Below, piece after piece: positions 35,736 to 46,647 of a stretch of DNA of 64,000 nucleotides (position 1 is its first letter; each line of letters begins with the position of its first letter). The stretch spans positions 54,014,659 through 54,078,658 of the forward strand of contig CM071932.1 of the NCBI GenBank assembly GCA_016081115.2, in the 5' to 3' direction. Origin of the DNA: Rehmannia glutinosa. Taxonomy: Eukaryota; Streptophyta; Magnoliopsida; Lamiales; Orobanchaceae. The notes below the pieces were generated by a model that searched no databases, was not told the origin of the DNA, and saw nothing but the letters and a program-made list of their open reading frames with translations. Both the position numbers and the translations under genes were made by a program.

Positions 35736-37849
35736 AAGGCCGTTTGTTCAACATGTGTTCATAATGTACTATTGATCAATCCCCTTTGAAGAATTACTTT
35801 ACGCCTTGGGTAGGAAACGAACCAAGGTCATTGGCCGAGCGATTTCGAAGGAGTCGGATAACTTGCATCATCTTCCCCGAGGGTGAGGTTGAACAGTGAG
35901 GAGTCAGCCGTTCGTCAAACGATCCGGGGCAATAATTTTCCGATGGTGGCGTTGCGAACCACTTAACCCTGGTCTTTGTTTCGGTCAAAAGAGGTATGAA
36001 TTTTAAGGGATTTATTAATTTTACGGAAGCATGTTGGGCACGATATGGTCGTAATGGACTATTTTCATTTTCGATCTAAAGACACAATTTGTATACGGAT
36101 AAATACTTGAAATAAGATCCTGATAGAAGTATGTCTTGTTGAGTTTATAGGTCGAAACCCGACATGATCCATTTAAAACCTCGAATAGAGATGGATCTAA
36201 GTAGGTGTAACAATGCCACGAACAAAACAAGTTACAGAAAAATCGGGTTCTTATTTCTCGAAAAATTCGAAAAACAAATTGATTAGGGAGTGAAAACCTT
36301 TTGATTTTTGCATAATGCAATAATTTTTATCCTTATGGAGCAATTTGCCACAAATTAGAGTTTAAAGGGATAACTAGAACTATTGTTATTAAAGAATAAA
36401 ATCCTAGGGGCAAAATGGTCCAAAAGTTGCAAAGAGTAATTATTTTCGTAGTTCAGGATGCAAAAGGTTAAAAATAAAAGTCTAGGTTGTGAAGTGTAAA
36501 AAGGGGTAAAGTTGAGGTGGTTAAAAATAATTATCTCTTTATTTTCCGCACCTTTATTCTTGTCTTTGATTGATCATTCGAAAAAGATGGCTAATTGCGA
36601 AAAATCGGCATAATCTATTCACCCCCTCTAGATTATCGTAGCCACTTGGACTAACACAAAATACCTACCCACAAGGTGGATGAAAGGAACTTCGTTAATA
36701 CAATCTACAAAAAAAGGGCGTCCGTACCAATTTGAAGGGGGAGAAGAGGCAAACAGAGCTTTAAACAACCTATGGTCAGATTTTCATTGTTGCATTGGGT
36801 TTGCAAATGGCAGAATAGACAAGATAGAAGAGTTATTACATATAATATCAACTCACAAAAATAAGATGTTGTCCGAGCAAGCAAGTGAAGCCACCAAGGC
36901 AAGCAAAAAAACAATTGTGGAAACCTATTGTGGCTCCACGTCGCAAATAAACATCACAATATTGCCACCAAAACAAGCAAAAAATAAAGGGAGTGGAAGC
37001 CAATAAAAAGCCATCTGCAAAGCCAAAAAAAAGCGATCAAAGCAAGCACCAAGCTACGGAGATGATGCGGGACATGTGGTGATGTTACAACACATAATAG
37101 TCGAACATGCCCCAAAAGAACTACAATGTTGTCATAGTACTTATTTTGTTTGATACAATTTACAATTGGTACATTTTTTGACATTCTGAATATGTTATAT
37201 GTCTATTTCATTTTGCCAAGATTTCTAAGTACACCTTAGATTTACACCAAAGTGTTCAATTCTGGTAATATTTGCATCAAAATCGTACTATTTATGCAGT
37301 CAATATCCAATAAATATGCATCTTCAGTTTGCCCCAATAAATCTACATACATGCTGAAAGTGTCCGATAAATATGCAACACATCATAACTAAATATGCAA
37401 CGCACCATAACTATATATGCATTAACTTCAAAACATCCCAACTACAAAATCATATAGTACATACACTGGTATTTATGCAACACAATGACAATAACTATGC
37501 ACTATGTGTACAATAATAACTATATACTAAAGTGATACTCTGCGAAACCGGTAATAAAATAAAACTAGTTATAGATTCATAAACACAACAGTGATACATT
37601 TCTATTCGTTTTTGCAAAAAACAAAATCATTACATTAACCAAATATCCACTGCTGCATAATTATAATACCAAAACTACTATGTTGCTACATATCTAAATA
37701 CCAAATACTACTAAGTACCAGTTAGATGAAAACATTCACTACAAAGTTGTACAATTAAAAAGCCACCAAAACAGAAAATTATCCAGAACAACAAACCCCC
37801 ATATTACAAATTTTCCAATACATCTTTATATTAGATAAGGAATAAAACT

Positions 37850-40800
37850 AAGTGTTTTTCTTTCCGGTCCAGAATTTCTTTGCCTCTGCCATGTTCAACT
37901 CCCATTGCTCGTTCAGTTCTTCTTGAACAATAACACAACAATACAATGTCCTTAGTTTTGTCATCAGAGACGTGTTCTCCTTCTCAAGGCCAACATTTCA
38001 ATTCCTTGTACCTGCCCCTATGTATGTCTCCATATGTCACATTGCCAAGACGCCACAATCAATCTTATTCTCCGAGTCCCTCCATGACATTGCAAGCCTA
38101 ATAGGGTTGGCTTTTTGAACAGTATAATGTGATTGATAGCATGCATGGACTAGCAGGTATTGGAAAAATAGTCGAATCTGCATATAAACAAAAATCAAAT
38201 ATCCATGCATCTTAGTAAAAGTAAATATGCATCACTAATATTATAATTATACAGAAAAGGAAACAATTTTGTATTCTTACCCATTTCTTTAAAATATAAA
38301 GTAAATAAACTACATATGCAATATTATTTAACTAAGTATGCAACAAAAATAAACTAAATATATATACACTCACATACCAGACCATATCAATCCCACAAAA
38401 ATGAAGTACATATGCAATAAACAAACACTAAAAATGCGACAAATTAAATATAAATATTCATTGAATCTGCACACAGACAACAAATTCACCAATATATTCG
38501 GGATATGCTCGTATTTATCGCAATCAACCCCTCCAACCGACGAGTTATCCAGAATGTGGCATAACCTTTTCTTCATATCGAAACAAATCACATAAATGTG
38601 CTCACTCTTGCAGATGATGAAGAAGAACTAGAAAAAAAAATTAATCTACATTTAAGAAAAAACAAATAATAATAAACGAGCATAAAAACACGCTTAAACA
38701 ACAATACCATTTCAACCGACTGCAATCTCCAAATTCAGCATCAAAGTTTTGCGAAAACAGTGCAAGAATAGCTTCATCGTCCAACTCCTGGGAAGGTGAT
38801 ACAACCGTGCACGACTATAAAATAAAAAAATTAGTTCAACTTGAAACAATGACTACAAAAACATAGCCAAAAAAATACATAAAAAACATTGCATAAAATC
38901 GTACCTTACAATATATCGTCGCAAAGAACCTCAACGGAGATCCTGCAGCCCTTAGTTGTTCCTTCGCATTCAAAAGGATGGACCATATGTCAATAACTGC
39001 AACACTAATATAAGATCCCGACCTCATAGACTCAAACTCTTCCCTCATCAGCATCCGATCACCAAACTAAAAAATGACCTCATTCCTACATATAAAGAAA
39101 ATATATTACTGCAACATAAATAAAAGAAATGGTCAACTAAAATATAATACACAACAAGAAATTCAAATAAAAACATTACATATTTTTCTTCCTGTAGATT
39201 CTCAAAAATCCATTTCAAAATCACACTGTGGTTCTTGTTAAGCTTCTCCGTCACGTCAAATTGTCTTGCACGAAATGACGATGACAGAACCTCTATTTTC
39301 CGTGGATTCCTCACACTCTTCCTCGCGTATACCTTGGATCGCCCCCTCCAAGTTGGAGCTTTAGCACGACCAGCAACCTGACGAACCTCAGCACCAACAC
39401 CAATTTCAACATTAAGCTTCTTGCCAACTTCATCATCGACAATGGTATTTGTTTCCCCTGCCACCGCACAAAATCCCCAAAAATAAATTACAATTCCATA
39501 AAGTATAACATAAAAAAATAAACACAACAACCAAAAAATAAAAACAAAACTTACAGCCTGAACTTCACCACCAGTTTCATCTCCTACCACACCGTGAACA
39601 ATAGTTTCATCGTCCACATCAGGGACAATAACCTTGGATGTTTCCATTTACAAAGCATAACAAAATCACAAATATTATATTCTATTGTATCAATGACAAA
39701 AAAAACTTTTAAACAACATAAATTATGAAAAACTTACAACCGGAACATTGTCTCCATCCGCATTCCGTTCTTCCTCCGCCTCCAAATTTCCCTGATCATA
39801 TTGTCGTGACGTCTCCAAGACAGCGTCCCAAACTGGATTATTGAAATCCTGTGTCACACCAAGACTAAAACTTGGAGCAGCATCATACCACTTCTTAAAC
39901 TCCTCCTTCTGCAATAATGCATTTTCCACTTTCTCCAAAGCAGAAATATTTTTAGCGTTGTTTCAGAACGCCTCATTCTGTTGTGTTTCACTTCCTCCAC
40001 CCTGATCTTCACTTGCTTTCCCACCACTAAAATAAATAAACTTCCTAGCAACATCCTCAATTTTACCAAAATCAGGGTTATCTGAAAATTCCCTCGGAGC
40101 ATTCTTGACCAATGAAATAATGTCAACAACATCCATCGCTATACGGGCCAACATGGCCAACACCTTTCCAACATATCCCTGTATAAAATGATAAAACATA
40201 ATTAATATGTTGTACCATCTTCAATTCTAAAATCAACATACTAAATATGCATTGTCTGTGTCATATCTATACATCAAACATATACTAAATATGCAAAACT
40301 CTGAAACAATAGTTTATATTCTAATTATTAAAATAGAAACATGGTTAACTATGCAATAACTATTAACTAAATATGCATTATCATCAGACTAAACATGCAG
40401 TAAATTGAGCCAACATATGCACTGGAATATTATTGCCTGCATATAAGATATGCAATAATTGTTCCCTAAATATGCATGATATCCATAATAAACATGCAGT
40501 AAATTAATTCAACAAACAAAACACCTTGGATTCAATTCAAAATTACAAATAATCCAACTGCATGTAAATGTACCTGAACATCATCAGCCTCAGAAGATGG
40601 CCCATGCACATCCATTCTCTTGTCAACACCACCCGCCACACGATCAGGAACAACCTCAGATGGGCCTTCGCCATCAAACAACCCGTCAACATATCCCAAG
40701 CCAAAACCACCTTCATCAATCTCACTCTCGCACCTCTCCTTTAATAACTCAGAACTCAAAGCCAACATGCTCGGGACTGTTCTAGGAACGTCCCTTGTCA

Positions 40801-41650
40801 AAATAACAACTCTATCAATGTACAAACCCTATTACAATAAAGCCATATAACACACATATGATAATTAAACAACTAGCAAAAAATTATATAGAAAAAACAC
40901 AAAACTCACAATAAAAAATAGAGGGCCATTGAACTGAGTCTTGATTGACGAATTCCACTTACCCCTGTTCGCAACCAATGTTTTCAAGGGATACTCACAC
41001 CAATTTAACTTCCTAATGTTTGTAACATCACCCAAACTCTTCATAATCAACGGATTCACATAACCCCATTGTACCATACCGACTATAATACGATCCACCA
41101 AAGCAAGAAAGTGTCTCCTAAACCACACACCACCATCCGTAGCCGCCACCATTCTCTAAAAAATTGTCTCAGTAGTAATTTTATATCCACCCTTAGGGTC
41201 CATGTCAAAAAAACTGTGCCACTCATCATAGATATCACACGTCTCAGATTTCTTCTTCTTCCTAATGGGAATGGGTCCATTTGGAAATCCTAGCACCCTT
41301 TCAACATCTTTCAAATCAACATGAATAGACCTCTCTTTGGGCAATTCCAGTTCACAACTGACAGGGTTAAAGTTGTCCACTAACCAACAGACAAGCCGCG
41401 GCGACAATTTATTCACCTTCAATTCCAGCAACCTATCGAAACCCATCTCAACCACAATATTCTTTTGTGCTGCCTCAAAATCCTTCATCGCCTCAACTAG
41501 AGCCCCTAGCATCGACCTTTTGCTTAACATAACGGAATGCATCTTTCGCTTTCGATTTGGCTATTTTTTGTTTCTTATCAGTCGGAGGCTCACTTCCCTC
41601 ACCAACCTCCAACCGTGGAGGCTATTGTTTTTTTATTGTTCCTAGCCATT
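37850..41650 (-). pseudogene. Ulp1-type cysteine protease gene carried by the MULE (Kaonashi-like)
   Basis: Read leftward: an N-terminal region from about 41,650 with a frameshift near 41,490; the frame 41,542-41,156 with an L-V-C-W-L-V-D-N-F-N-P motif typical of plant Ulp1-family proteins of this kind; further exon-like blocks at 41,152-40,900, 40,825-40,580, 40,199-39,963, 39,938-39,723 and 39,475-39,180 (basic); then 39,054-38,900. The C48 catalytic region follows: His at 38,598-38,600, Asp at 38,547-38,549 (I-L-D-N-S), Cys at 38,055-38,057 (I-D-C-G-V). AT-rich introns separate the blocks. A TGA at 38,037-38,039 interrupts the frame six codons after the Cys. The family removes SUMO or related tags; the substrate of transposon copies is unknown. 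Exon ends are not resolved. Confidence 0.7.
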
Positions 41651-42435
41651 TACCAACAATAACCTAGAAAATATATCAGCAACATTCTATTATAGTAACA
41701 AAACCAAACTAATTATATGTCAGAAACATTCTATTATAGCAACAAAACTAAACTAAGTATATATCAATAAGAATACACATGCACATCAAAAAAAACCTGA
41801 ATGCAACAAAATCGCAACAAACTCACCATGAAAACACAAAAAGGAAAACAGATTCTCAGTACTTTTTCTCTACCTAGCCCCAAAAAGCCAAGCAACTATA
41901 ATGGCGAAAACCCTAGTCGCAAAAAACTCACCGTAAAAAAAAACAACATATCGAACACAATATTTGTATTAAACACAGAAAACATAAAAACAATTGAAAA
42001 AAATGAAAAACTCCAACAAACAAATCTAACAATTCTATACAAAATTTAAATACTAAACCAAAACTCTAAATACCTTTAATATTCCCCACGGAGAGTTGAA
42101 AGAACGTAGACTATGAACTTGCCAAGTGAAATATGTGGAAATTACACTAAGATTTGGGCGAAAATTATGGACCTAATGAGTTGAGAAATTGACTGAAGAA
42201 GAACCAGTGAAAACTTGAAAGAATTCTAAAATTCACAGCCCTAAGAAAGTGGAATGTGATCTGTGGGTGAAACCTCTTGGTCAAACGTGACTGGTGGTGA
42301 GATTTCAAATTACCCTTAAGTTACCGGACATAAGGGAAAAAATGAATTAATCACATTCGTTCATTTTTTAAGATCAATGGGTAAGATGAGTCCACACTGT
42401 CTCACCTAGGGATGACTGTCATATTTGAACCAAAT

Positions 42436-42437
<2 letters not shown>

Positions 42438-42470
<33 letters not shown>
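42438..42470. repeat. (TA)n microsatellite at the right end of the MULE
   Basis: About 16 TA dinucleotides abut the right inverted terminus. Confidence 0.9.
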
Positions 42471-42476
<6 letters not shown>

Positions 42477-43200
42477 GTGACACTGTTCACAAAGCCGAAC
42501 AACTAGCGCAAAAACATAATTAGTAAAAATAAGAATATCATAAGAGAAAAAAGAAATGCAATAAAGATCCGAAGGAAACCACATGGTGGTTACTCAGTGG
42601 GATTGTGGACTAAAGATTAACAACCATGGTTCGTACGTGTAAGTCCTTCTAATGGAATTTGACTGTGGCCGTATGCTCCTTGTAGACTTTGGAAAGATGT
42701 TTTGTCTCATTTCATCGTTTAGCTCATGATTAGTAATGGCAATCCAATCATTTTTTGATTTAAATGACTTTGAACTTTGACCAACATCAGTGGAATTAAA
42801 TTGAGTTTCTACATCCGAAATCACCGAGTTTAAGAAACTCATCATCACATGATTCTTGAAAGTACAGTGGTATGGAGTCTGTAATATGGAGAAATTAGAG
42901 CAAGAGATTCTATGATCTTGTTGGAATTTTGGTTTTTTAAAAATGGGTATTGACCCATATTGGACCAAATATTTAAGTGGTTTCAATTGATGATAGATGG
43001 AATTAAAATATATAATCAAATTCTACTAAGTAAGTAGATGAGATTAGCATTTCAAATTTCTCAAAACCAATTCCAAGTGAATGAGAAATTAATACTACAA
43101 GTTTGCCACTTAAAACTAGAAATTGACATGAAAATTGGTAAATGTGAGGGTGGAGTGAAACTCCATCCCACAGAGAATAAGTAGCCAAGTTTAGCTCAAT
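42471..43200. other. No gene supported
   Basis: A 141-codon minus-strand frame (43,019-42,594) has no recognisable domain and no splice or promoter context that I trust. The rest is AT-rich spacer. Confidence 0.4.
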
Positions 43201-43269
43201 TAATATAGCTCAAGTGGGAGTAATGAGTTTGGGCCCTTGGGGCACCAAAGTTTTTAAGGGAGGGAGAGC

Positions 43270-43412
43270 CTTATAGTTCAAAATTGACATGCTTGTGGGT
43301 TTGGTTCAAAATTGACATGCTTGTGGGTTTGGTTCAAAATACGCGCGCACGCGCCACCACCGTTGTCACGGCCCGCACGCACCACCACCGTTGTCACGGC
43401 CCGCACGCAGGC
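43270..43412. repeat. Two adjacent short tandem duplications
   Basis: A 28-base unit (TTCAAAATTGACATGCTTGT plus GGGTTTGG) occurs twice from about 43,278. A unit of about 33 bases around CACCACCGTTGTCACGGCCC occurs twice at about 43,350-43,410. They lie in the candidate LTR of copia A. Confidence 0.8.
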
Positions 43413-44154
43413 CGGTGCGGCTAGGCCCAGTCCGGGCTTGGGCTTGGCTTCAAGGCCCTTATAGTTTTGAACAAATTTTATTTGAACCTTTAAAAAATTA
43501 TTTTAACCCAACTCGGCTTAACGCGCGGTCGCGCAGTGCGAAGCGCGATCGCACACCTAAACAATGTGTGTGGGCATGTGCTGCCAAGCGCGATCACACA
43601 CATAAGTTGTGCGTGCGGGCGCGTGTGGTCTCTCACCAAAGACAGTGAGCTATGCGTGCCACGCACTTTGGTTTTGAACAGAAGTACCTGTTCGAGTTAT
43701 CAGGTGTGTTTTTGGCTGTAGACATGTCTTTTCGAATCAAAAGACATGAACATTCCATAAAGGCACTTAGATGCTTATAAATATGAACCCCTGTAGATTT
43801 AAAACACATGAAAGTTATCAGATAATAAACCGAAATCACTCTGGATTATGCATATTGATTATCACCCTTCCAAAAGCTTGAAAGTCTAAAACACTTCGTT
43901 GTTCGGTGTAGGTTTGACTTTTGCAAGTGCTGCTAAGTCAAATCTATAAAGTCATTGTATCTTAGAGACAATTACCGAAACTGTTAGCACTTAGTGTGGG
44001 GCAATTTTGTCTTTCAGAGATAGTATCAAATACTAACCTCGACTTTAAATACATCCGTCCCATTTTTGTTTTCTACATACTTAGCCATTCTCTTGTAATA
44101 GAACCACCCATACAACAATTGCAAAGACGAAGTTTTTCGTCTATTTTTAAGACG

Positions 44155-45362
44155 ATGACAAACATAAGTTTCACTCCAATGGCTGCTTCTCCTGCTTATG
44201 GCAAAAAAATGGCTAAGTTCTCCAGTGTCGACTTCAAATGCTGGCAACAAAAGATGCTGTTTTACTTAACCACTTTGGGTCTGTCCATGTTCTTCAAAGA
44301 GGACCTTCCGGTCGTTGGTGATGAAGAAACAGACAACCAAAGAAGGATCTCTGTAGATGCTTGGCACAACAACGATTTTCTCTGCCAAAATTATGTTTTA
44401 AATGGACTGGAAGACACACTCTATAATGTCTATAATTCATTCAAAACGTCCAAAGAGTTGTGGGACTTTTTGGAAAAGAAGTACAAAATAGAAGATGCTA
44501 ACACAAAGAAATTTGGTCAGCAAATTTCTGGATTTCAAGATGGTCGATACCAAAACAGTAATCAACCAAGTTCAGGAAATTCAGATCATACTTTATGAAT
44601 TAGTGTCTGAAGGGATGATTCTGAATGAGTCTTTCCAAGTGGCTGCAATTATCGAAAAATTATCGCCATTGTGGAAAGTTTTTAAGAACTACCTCAAGCA
44701 CAAGCGCAAGGAAATGGGGCTTGAGGATTTGATAGTTCGACTTCGGATTGAGGAAGACAACTGAAAATCTGAAGTAATATCCAGCAAATTTGCAACGGAG
44801 GCCAATGCTAATCTTGCATAATCGAGCACTAAGAAGAACCAGAAGCATTCCAGGAAAGATAAAGAGAAGGCCAAGAAAATTAAAAGCAACTGCTACAATT
44901 GTGGCAATCCGAATCATATGGCCAAAGATTGCCGACACCCAAAAAAAGGCAATAAAAATGGCAATTATCAACAAACCAATGTGACCGAGGACAAGTCTGT
45001 TCTGATAGACATGTCAGAGCTCGATCTCACCGCCATTGTGTTTGAAGCCAATTTGATTGATAACCCAAGGGAATGGTGGATAGATACCAGAGCTACTCGT
45101 CAGATTTGTGCCGACAAGGATATATTTTCCTCCTATACGCCGATAAATGGAAGGAAGTTGTTCATGGGGAACTCTTCAACTTCTAATATTGTGGGACCTA
45201 GAAAGGTTGTGTTGAAGATGACTCCCGGAAAAGAGCTTACACTTGTGGATGTGCTGCATGTCCTGGATATCCGCAAGAATTTAGTTTTCGGTCCTTTGTT
45301 AAGTAAGGTCGATGTTAAGCTGGTTTTATACCAACGAATAGAGTATTCTAAAGTGGGGATAT
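44155..45362 (+). pseudogene. Gag and protease start of copia element A
   Basis: The gag N-terminus from ATG 44,155 (F-S-S-V-D-F-K-C-W-Q-Q-K-M) reads open to about 44,520. It then shifts frame and continues as UBN2-type gag to a TGA at 44,762. A CCHC knuckle C-Y-N-C-G..H..C follows at about 44,890-44,930. The protease start W-W-I-D-T-R-A-T at about 45,074 has Arg where the active-site Gly normally sits. The coding line ends at 45,362, where the Athila-like LTR begins. Confidence 0.8.
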
Positions 45363-46625
45363 TGTGTTGTTTTTGAGTAATTTGAGTTGTTTCAAGTCAA
45401 TTTTAGAGTTTTAGTATCATCATCGAGTTGGTATGTGTAGAAAGGGTAAAAATCATGTCTTAAATAGAAGAAACAAGCTTGGAAAATAAAAAACGTAGTT
45501 GGAAAGAGATAAAAAACGTGTGGATGGCTAAATAAAGTCGGGTGCTGCAGCGCCTGACACCCCCATGCTGCAGTGGGGGGGTCAAAAACCTGAAAGTGGA
45601 GTAACATGGGCAGGCGCTGCAGCGCCCCGCCCCCAGCGCTGCAGGGCCCCTGGATGGAGAAAATGATATTTTTATATTCTCGGATCTTGGAAGCTTGTGG
45701 GGATATAAATACACACCTTGGGGCGTGAAATTAGGGATCTTGACATCTTGGACAGACAACCAAACACATTGAAGACAAAAAAGAAGACTTGGGAAAGGAA
45801 GATTAAAGGCATCTATCATCTAGAAATAAATAAGATTCTTCTTTAATCTCTAGAACTCATTCTTATTACTTTTCATCTATCATTTGATATGTTTCACTAT
45901 TTTGCTATGAATATTTCCATTTTAATCATGAGCTAAACTCTTTAATTCTAGAGGTTGATGTCACCAAAGTTTGAACTTATGTTTTGAGATTATAGTTCAT
46001 CAAGCTATATGCTTCAATTTATTTGTGTTATTTGGATTAGTTTGCTTCTAAATTACCTGATCATTAATTTAGATTGTTGGGTGTATTTAATTTTACACTT
46101 GAGAAAGGTAATTGAATATATGACCTTGAAATAGCACAACCTATGATTTCATAGAATTGAGAAATTTATGAAACCTTTGAAGCCATTTATTGAGATTCAT
46201 GGATCATGTTTTAGATTTTAATTTGTGATCTCTATAGAGGTATTGATATCTTAATTGAAATCTAGAATCATTTGACACTTGAGAGATGAAATGATTATTG
46301 TAGGTATCTTGGCTTATAAATTGGTAGTTTGTGATTGATAAACTAGGTTGATCACATAAAGAGAAACTAGGTGAATCAAACCTCTAGAATTCGTTTTATC
46401 ATTTGTGTAGTATCATCTTTGATTAATTCTCATTTACTTATTTTTTGTAATTGATTTTAGTGTAACCTATCTCATCCATATTCGAATTTCCAGATAAAGT
46501 TAGACTATTATACTTTTAATACTTAGCAATAATTCGATATTATTCCCTGTGGAGACGATATCCTTATTCATATTCTATACTAAAACTTAATACCATACAC
46601 TCACGGTAAGAAAATCACGAACACA
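45363..46625 (+). repeat. 5' LTR of the Athila-like element
   Basis: TGTGTTG...GAACACA, about 1.26 kb, followed by a PBS. A GC-rich block at 45,540-45,650 contains several GCGCTGCAGCGC palindromes in an otherwise AT-rich LTR. Confidence 0.7.
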
Positions 46626-46629
46626 TTTT

Positions 46630-46647
46630 TGGTGTCGTAGCCAGGGC
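46630..46647 (+). other. Primer binding site of the Athila-like element
   Basis: TGGTGTCGTAGCCAGGGC lies four bases after the LTR end. It resembles the gypsy-type TGGCGCCGTTGCCGGGG site with CpG-decay-like changes. Confidence 0.7.

Larger units (their letters stand above)
28557..36310 (+). mobile_element. Endogenous caulimovirid (florendovirus/petuvirus-like), near full length, defective
   Basis: It begins exactly at an initiator-Met primer site, the conventional origin of caulimovirid maps. It then shows coat-protein, CCHC knuckle, 30K movement protein, aspartic protease, RT and RNase H regions, a second downstream ORF, a 35S-type promoter and polyadenylation signals, followed by leader sequence. 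There is no integrase and no LTR, which separates it from gypsy elements. Every module is broken by frameshifts or stops (individual entries give positions), so it is a fossil that cannot produce virus. The right boundary is approximate. Confidence 0.8.
28301..36537. mobile_element. 8.2-kb unit with diverged inverted arms and 9-bp target duplication, enclosing a caulimovirid
   Basis: It is flanked by perfect tttattttc copies (28,292-28,300 and 36,538-36,546) within the LTR, where other LTR copies have one. The left end GGGATAACGTTTTTAA and the inverted right end GAGATAATTATTTTTAA match. Further in, both arms read ..TTTACACTTTGCAACC..GAACTTT.. and TTTTRCCCCTRG in the same inward order. The arms are about 28,301-28,556 and about 36,311-36,537. 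TIR and 9-bp duplication suggest a Mutator-type MITE like 18,950-19,236. Between the arms lies viral sequence. Confidence 0.7.
27137..36656 (+). repeat. LTR-A copy 3, solo LTR split by a nested unit
   Basis: The left part 27,137-28,300 begins TGTTAGATAAATG and carries GACCGGTCG motifs (about 27,318-27,553), a TATA-like CTATAAATAG (about 27,700) and GTGGTAATCTTC repeats (about 28,000-28,150). The right part 36,547-36,656 completes U5 and ends GACTAACA. It is flanked by a perfect 5-bp duplication caaaa (27,132-27,136 and 36,657-36,661). No PBS, PPT or internal region is present, so it is a solo LTR left by LTR-LTR recombination. Confidence 0.88.
24574..37139 (+). pseudogene. FAR1/MULE transposase (mudrA-like), interrupted and decayed
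   Basis: A short first exon runs 24,574-24,670, with an acceptor near 25,195. A FAR1-type DNA-binding domain with spaced Cys (about 25,260-25,730) follows; its frame has TGA just before 25,265 and TAA near 25,532. Then come an F-D-T-T-Y segment (about 25,940), an intron, the MULE core 26,208-26,807 with D-Q-D-P-A-M-K and a C-x-W-H motif, a frameshift near 26,757, and an intact SWIM zinc finger C-T-C..C-R-H (about 27,045-27,090). The LTR insertion at 27,137 cuts the gene a few residues later. The C-terminal tail resumes at 36,662 and reaches about 37,139. Role: it would bind the TIRs and catalyse excision and insertion in the nucleus. It is non-functional here. Confidence 0.8.
24255..42437. 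mobile_element. Mutator-like element with transposase and a Ulp1-type protease gene
   Basis: Inverted termini: the left (about 24,255-24,320) and inverted right (about 42,380-42,437) share the core TAGGTRAGACA..RTGGACTCATCT, each ending against an AT-dinucleotide tract. Inside are a FAR1/MULE/SWIM transposase pseudogene on the plus strand and a multi-exon Ulp1-like cysteine-protease gene on the minus strand. Subtracting the nested insertion (27,137-36,661) leaves about 8.7 kb, a plausible size for an autonomous MULE. MULEs carrying a Ulp1-like gene beside the transposase are known in plants (Kaonashi-type). Because the flanks are AT repeats, a 9-bp duplication cannot be distinguished from the repeat. 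Confidence 0.75.

Noticed and set aside
28301..36537. Interpretation as a Ty3/gypsy element lacking LTRs
   Set aside because: It has a 30K movement protein, a caulimovirid-type capsid and a 35S-like promoter, and no integrase. The collinear start at the Met primer site fits a pararetrovirus.
42594..43019. 141-residue minus-strand ORF
   Set aside because: No recognisable motif and no supporting context. Kept as unassigned spacer.
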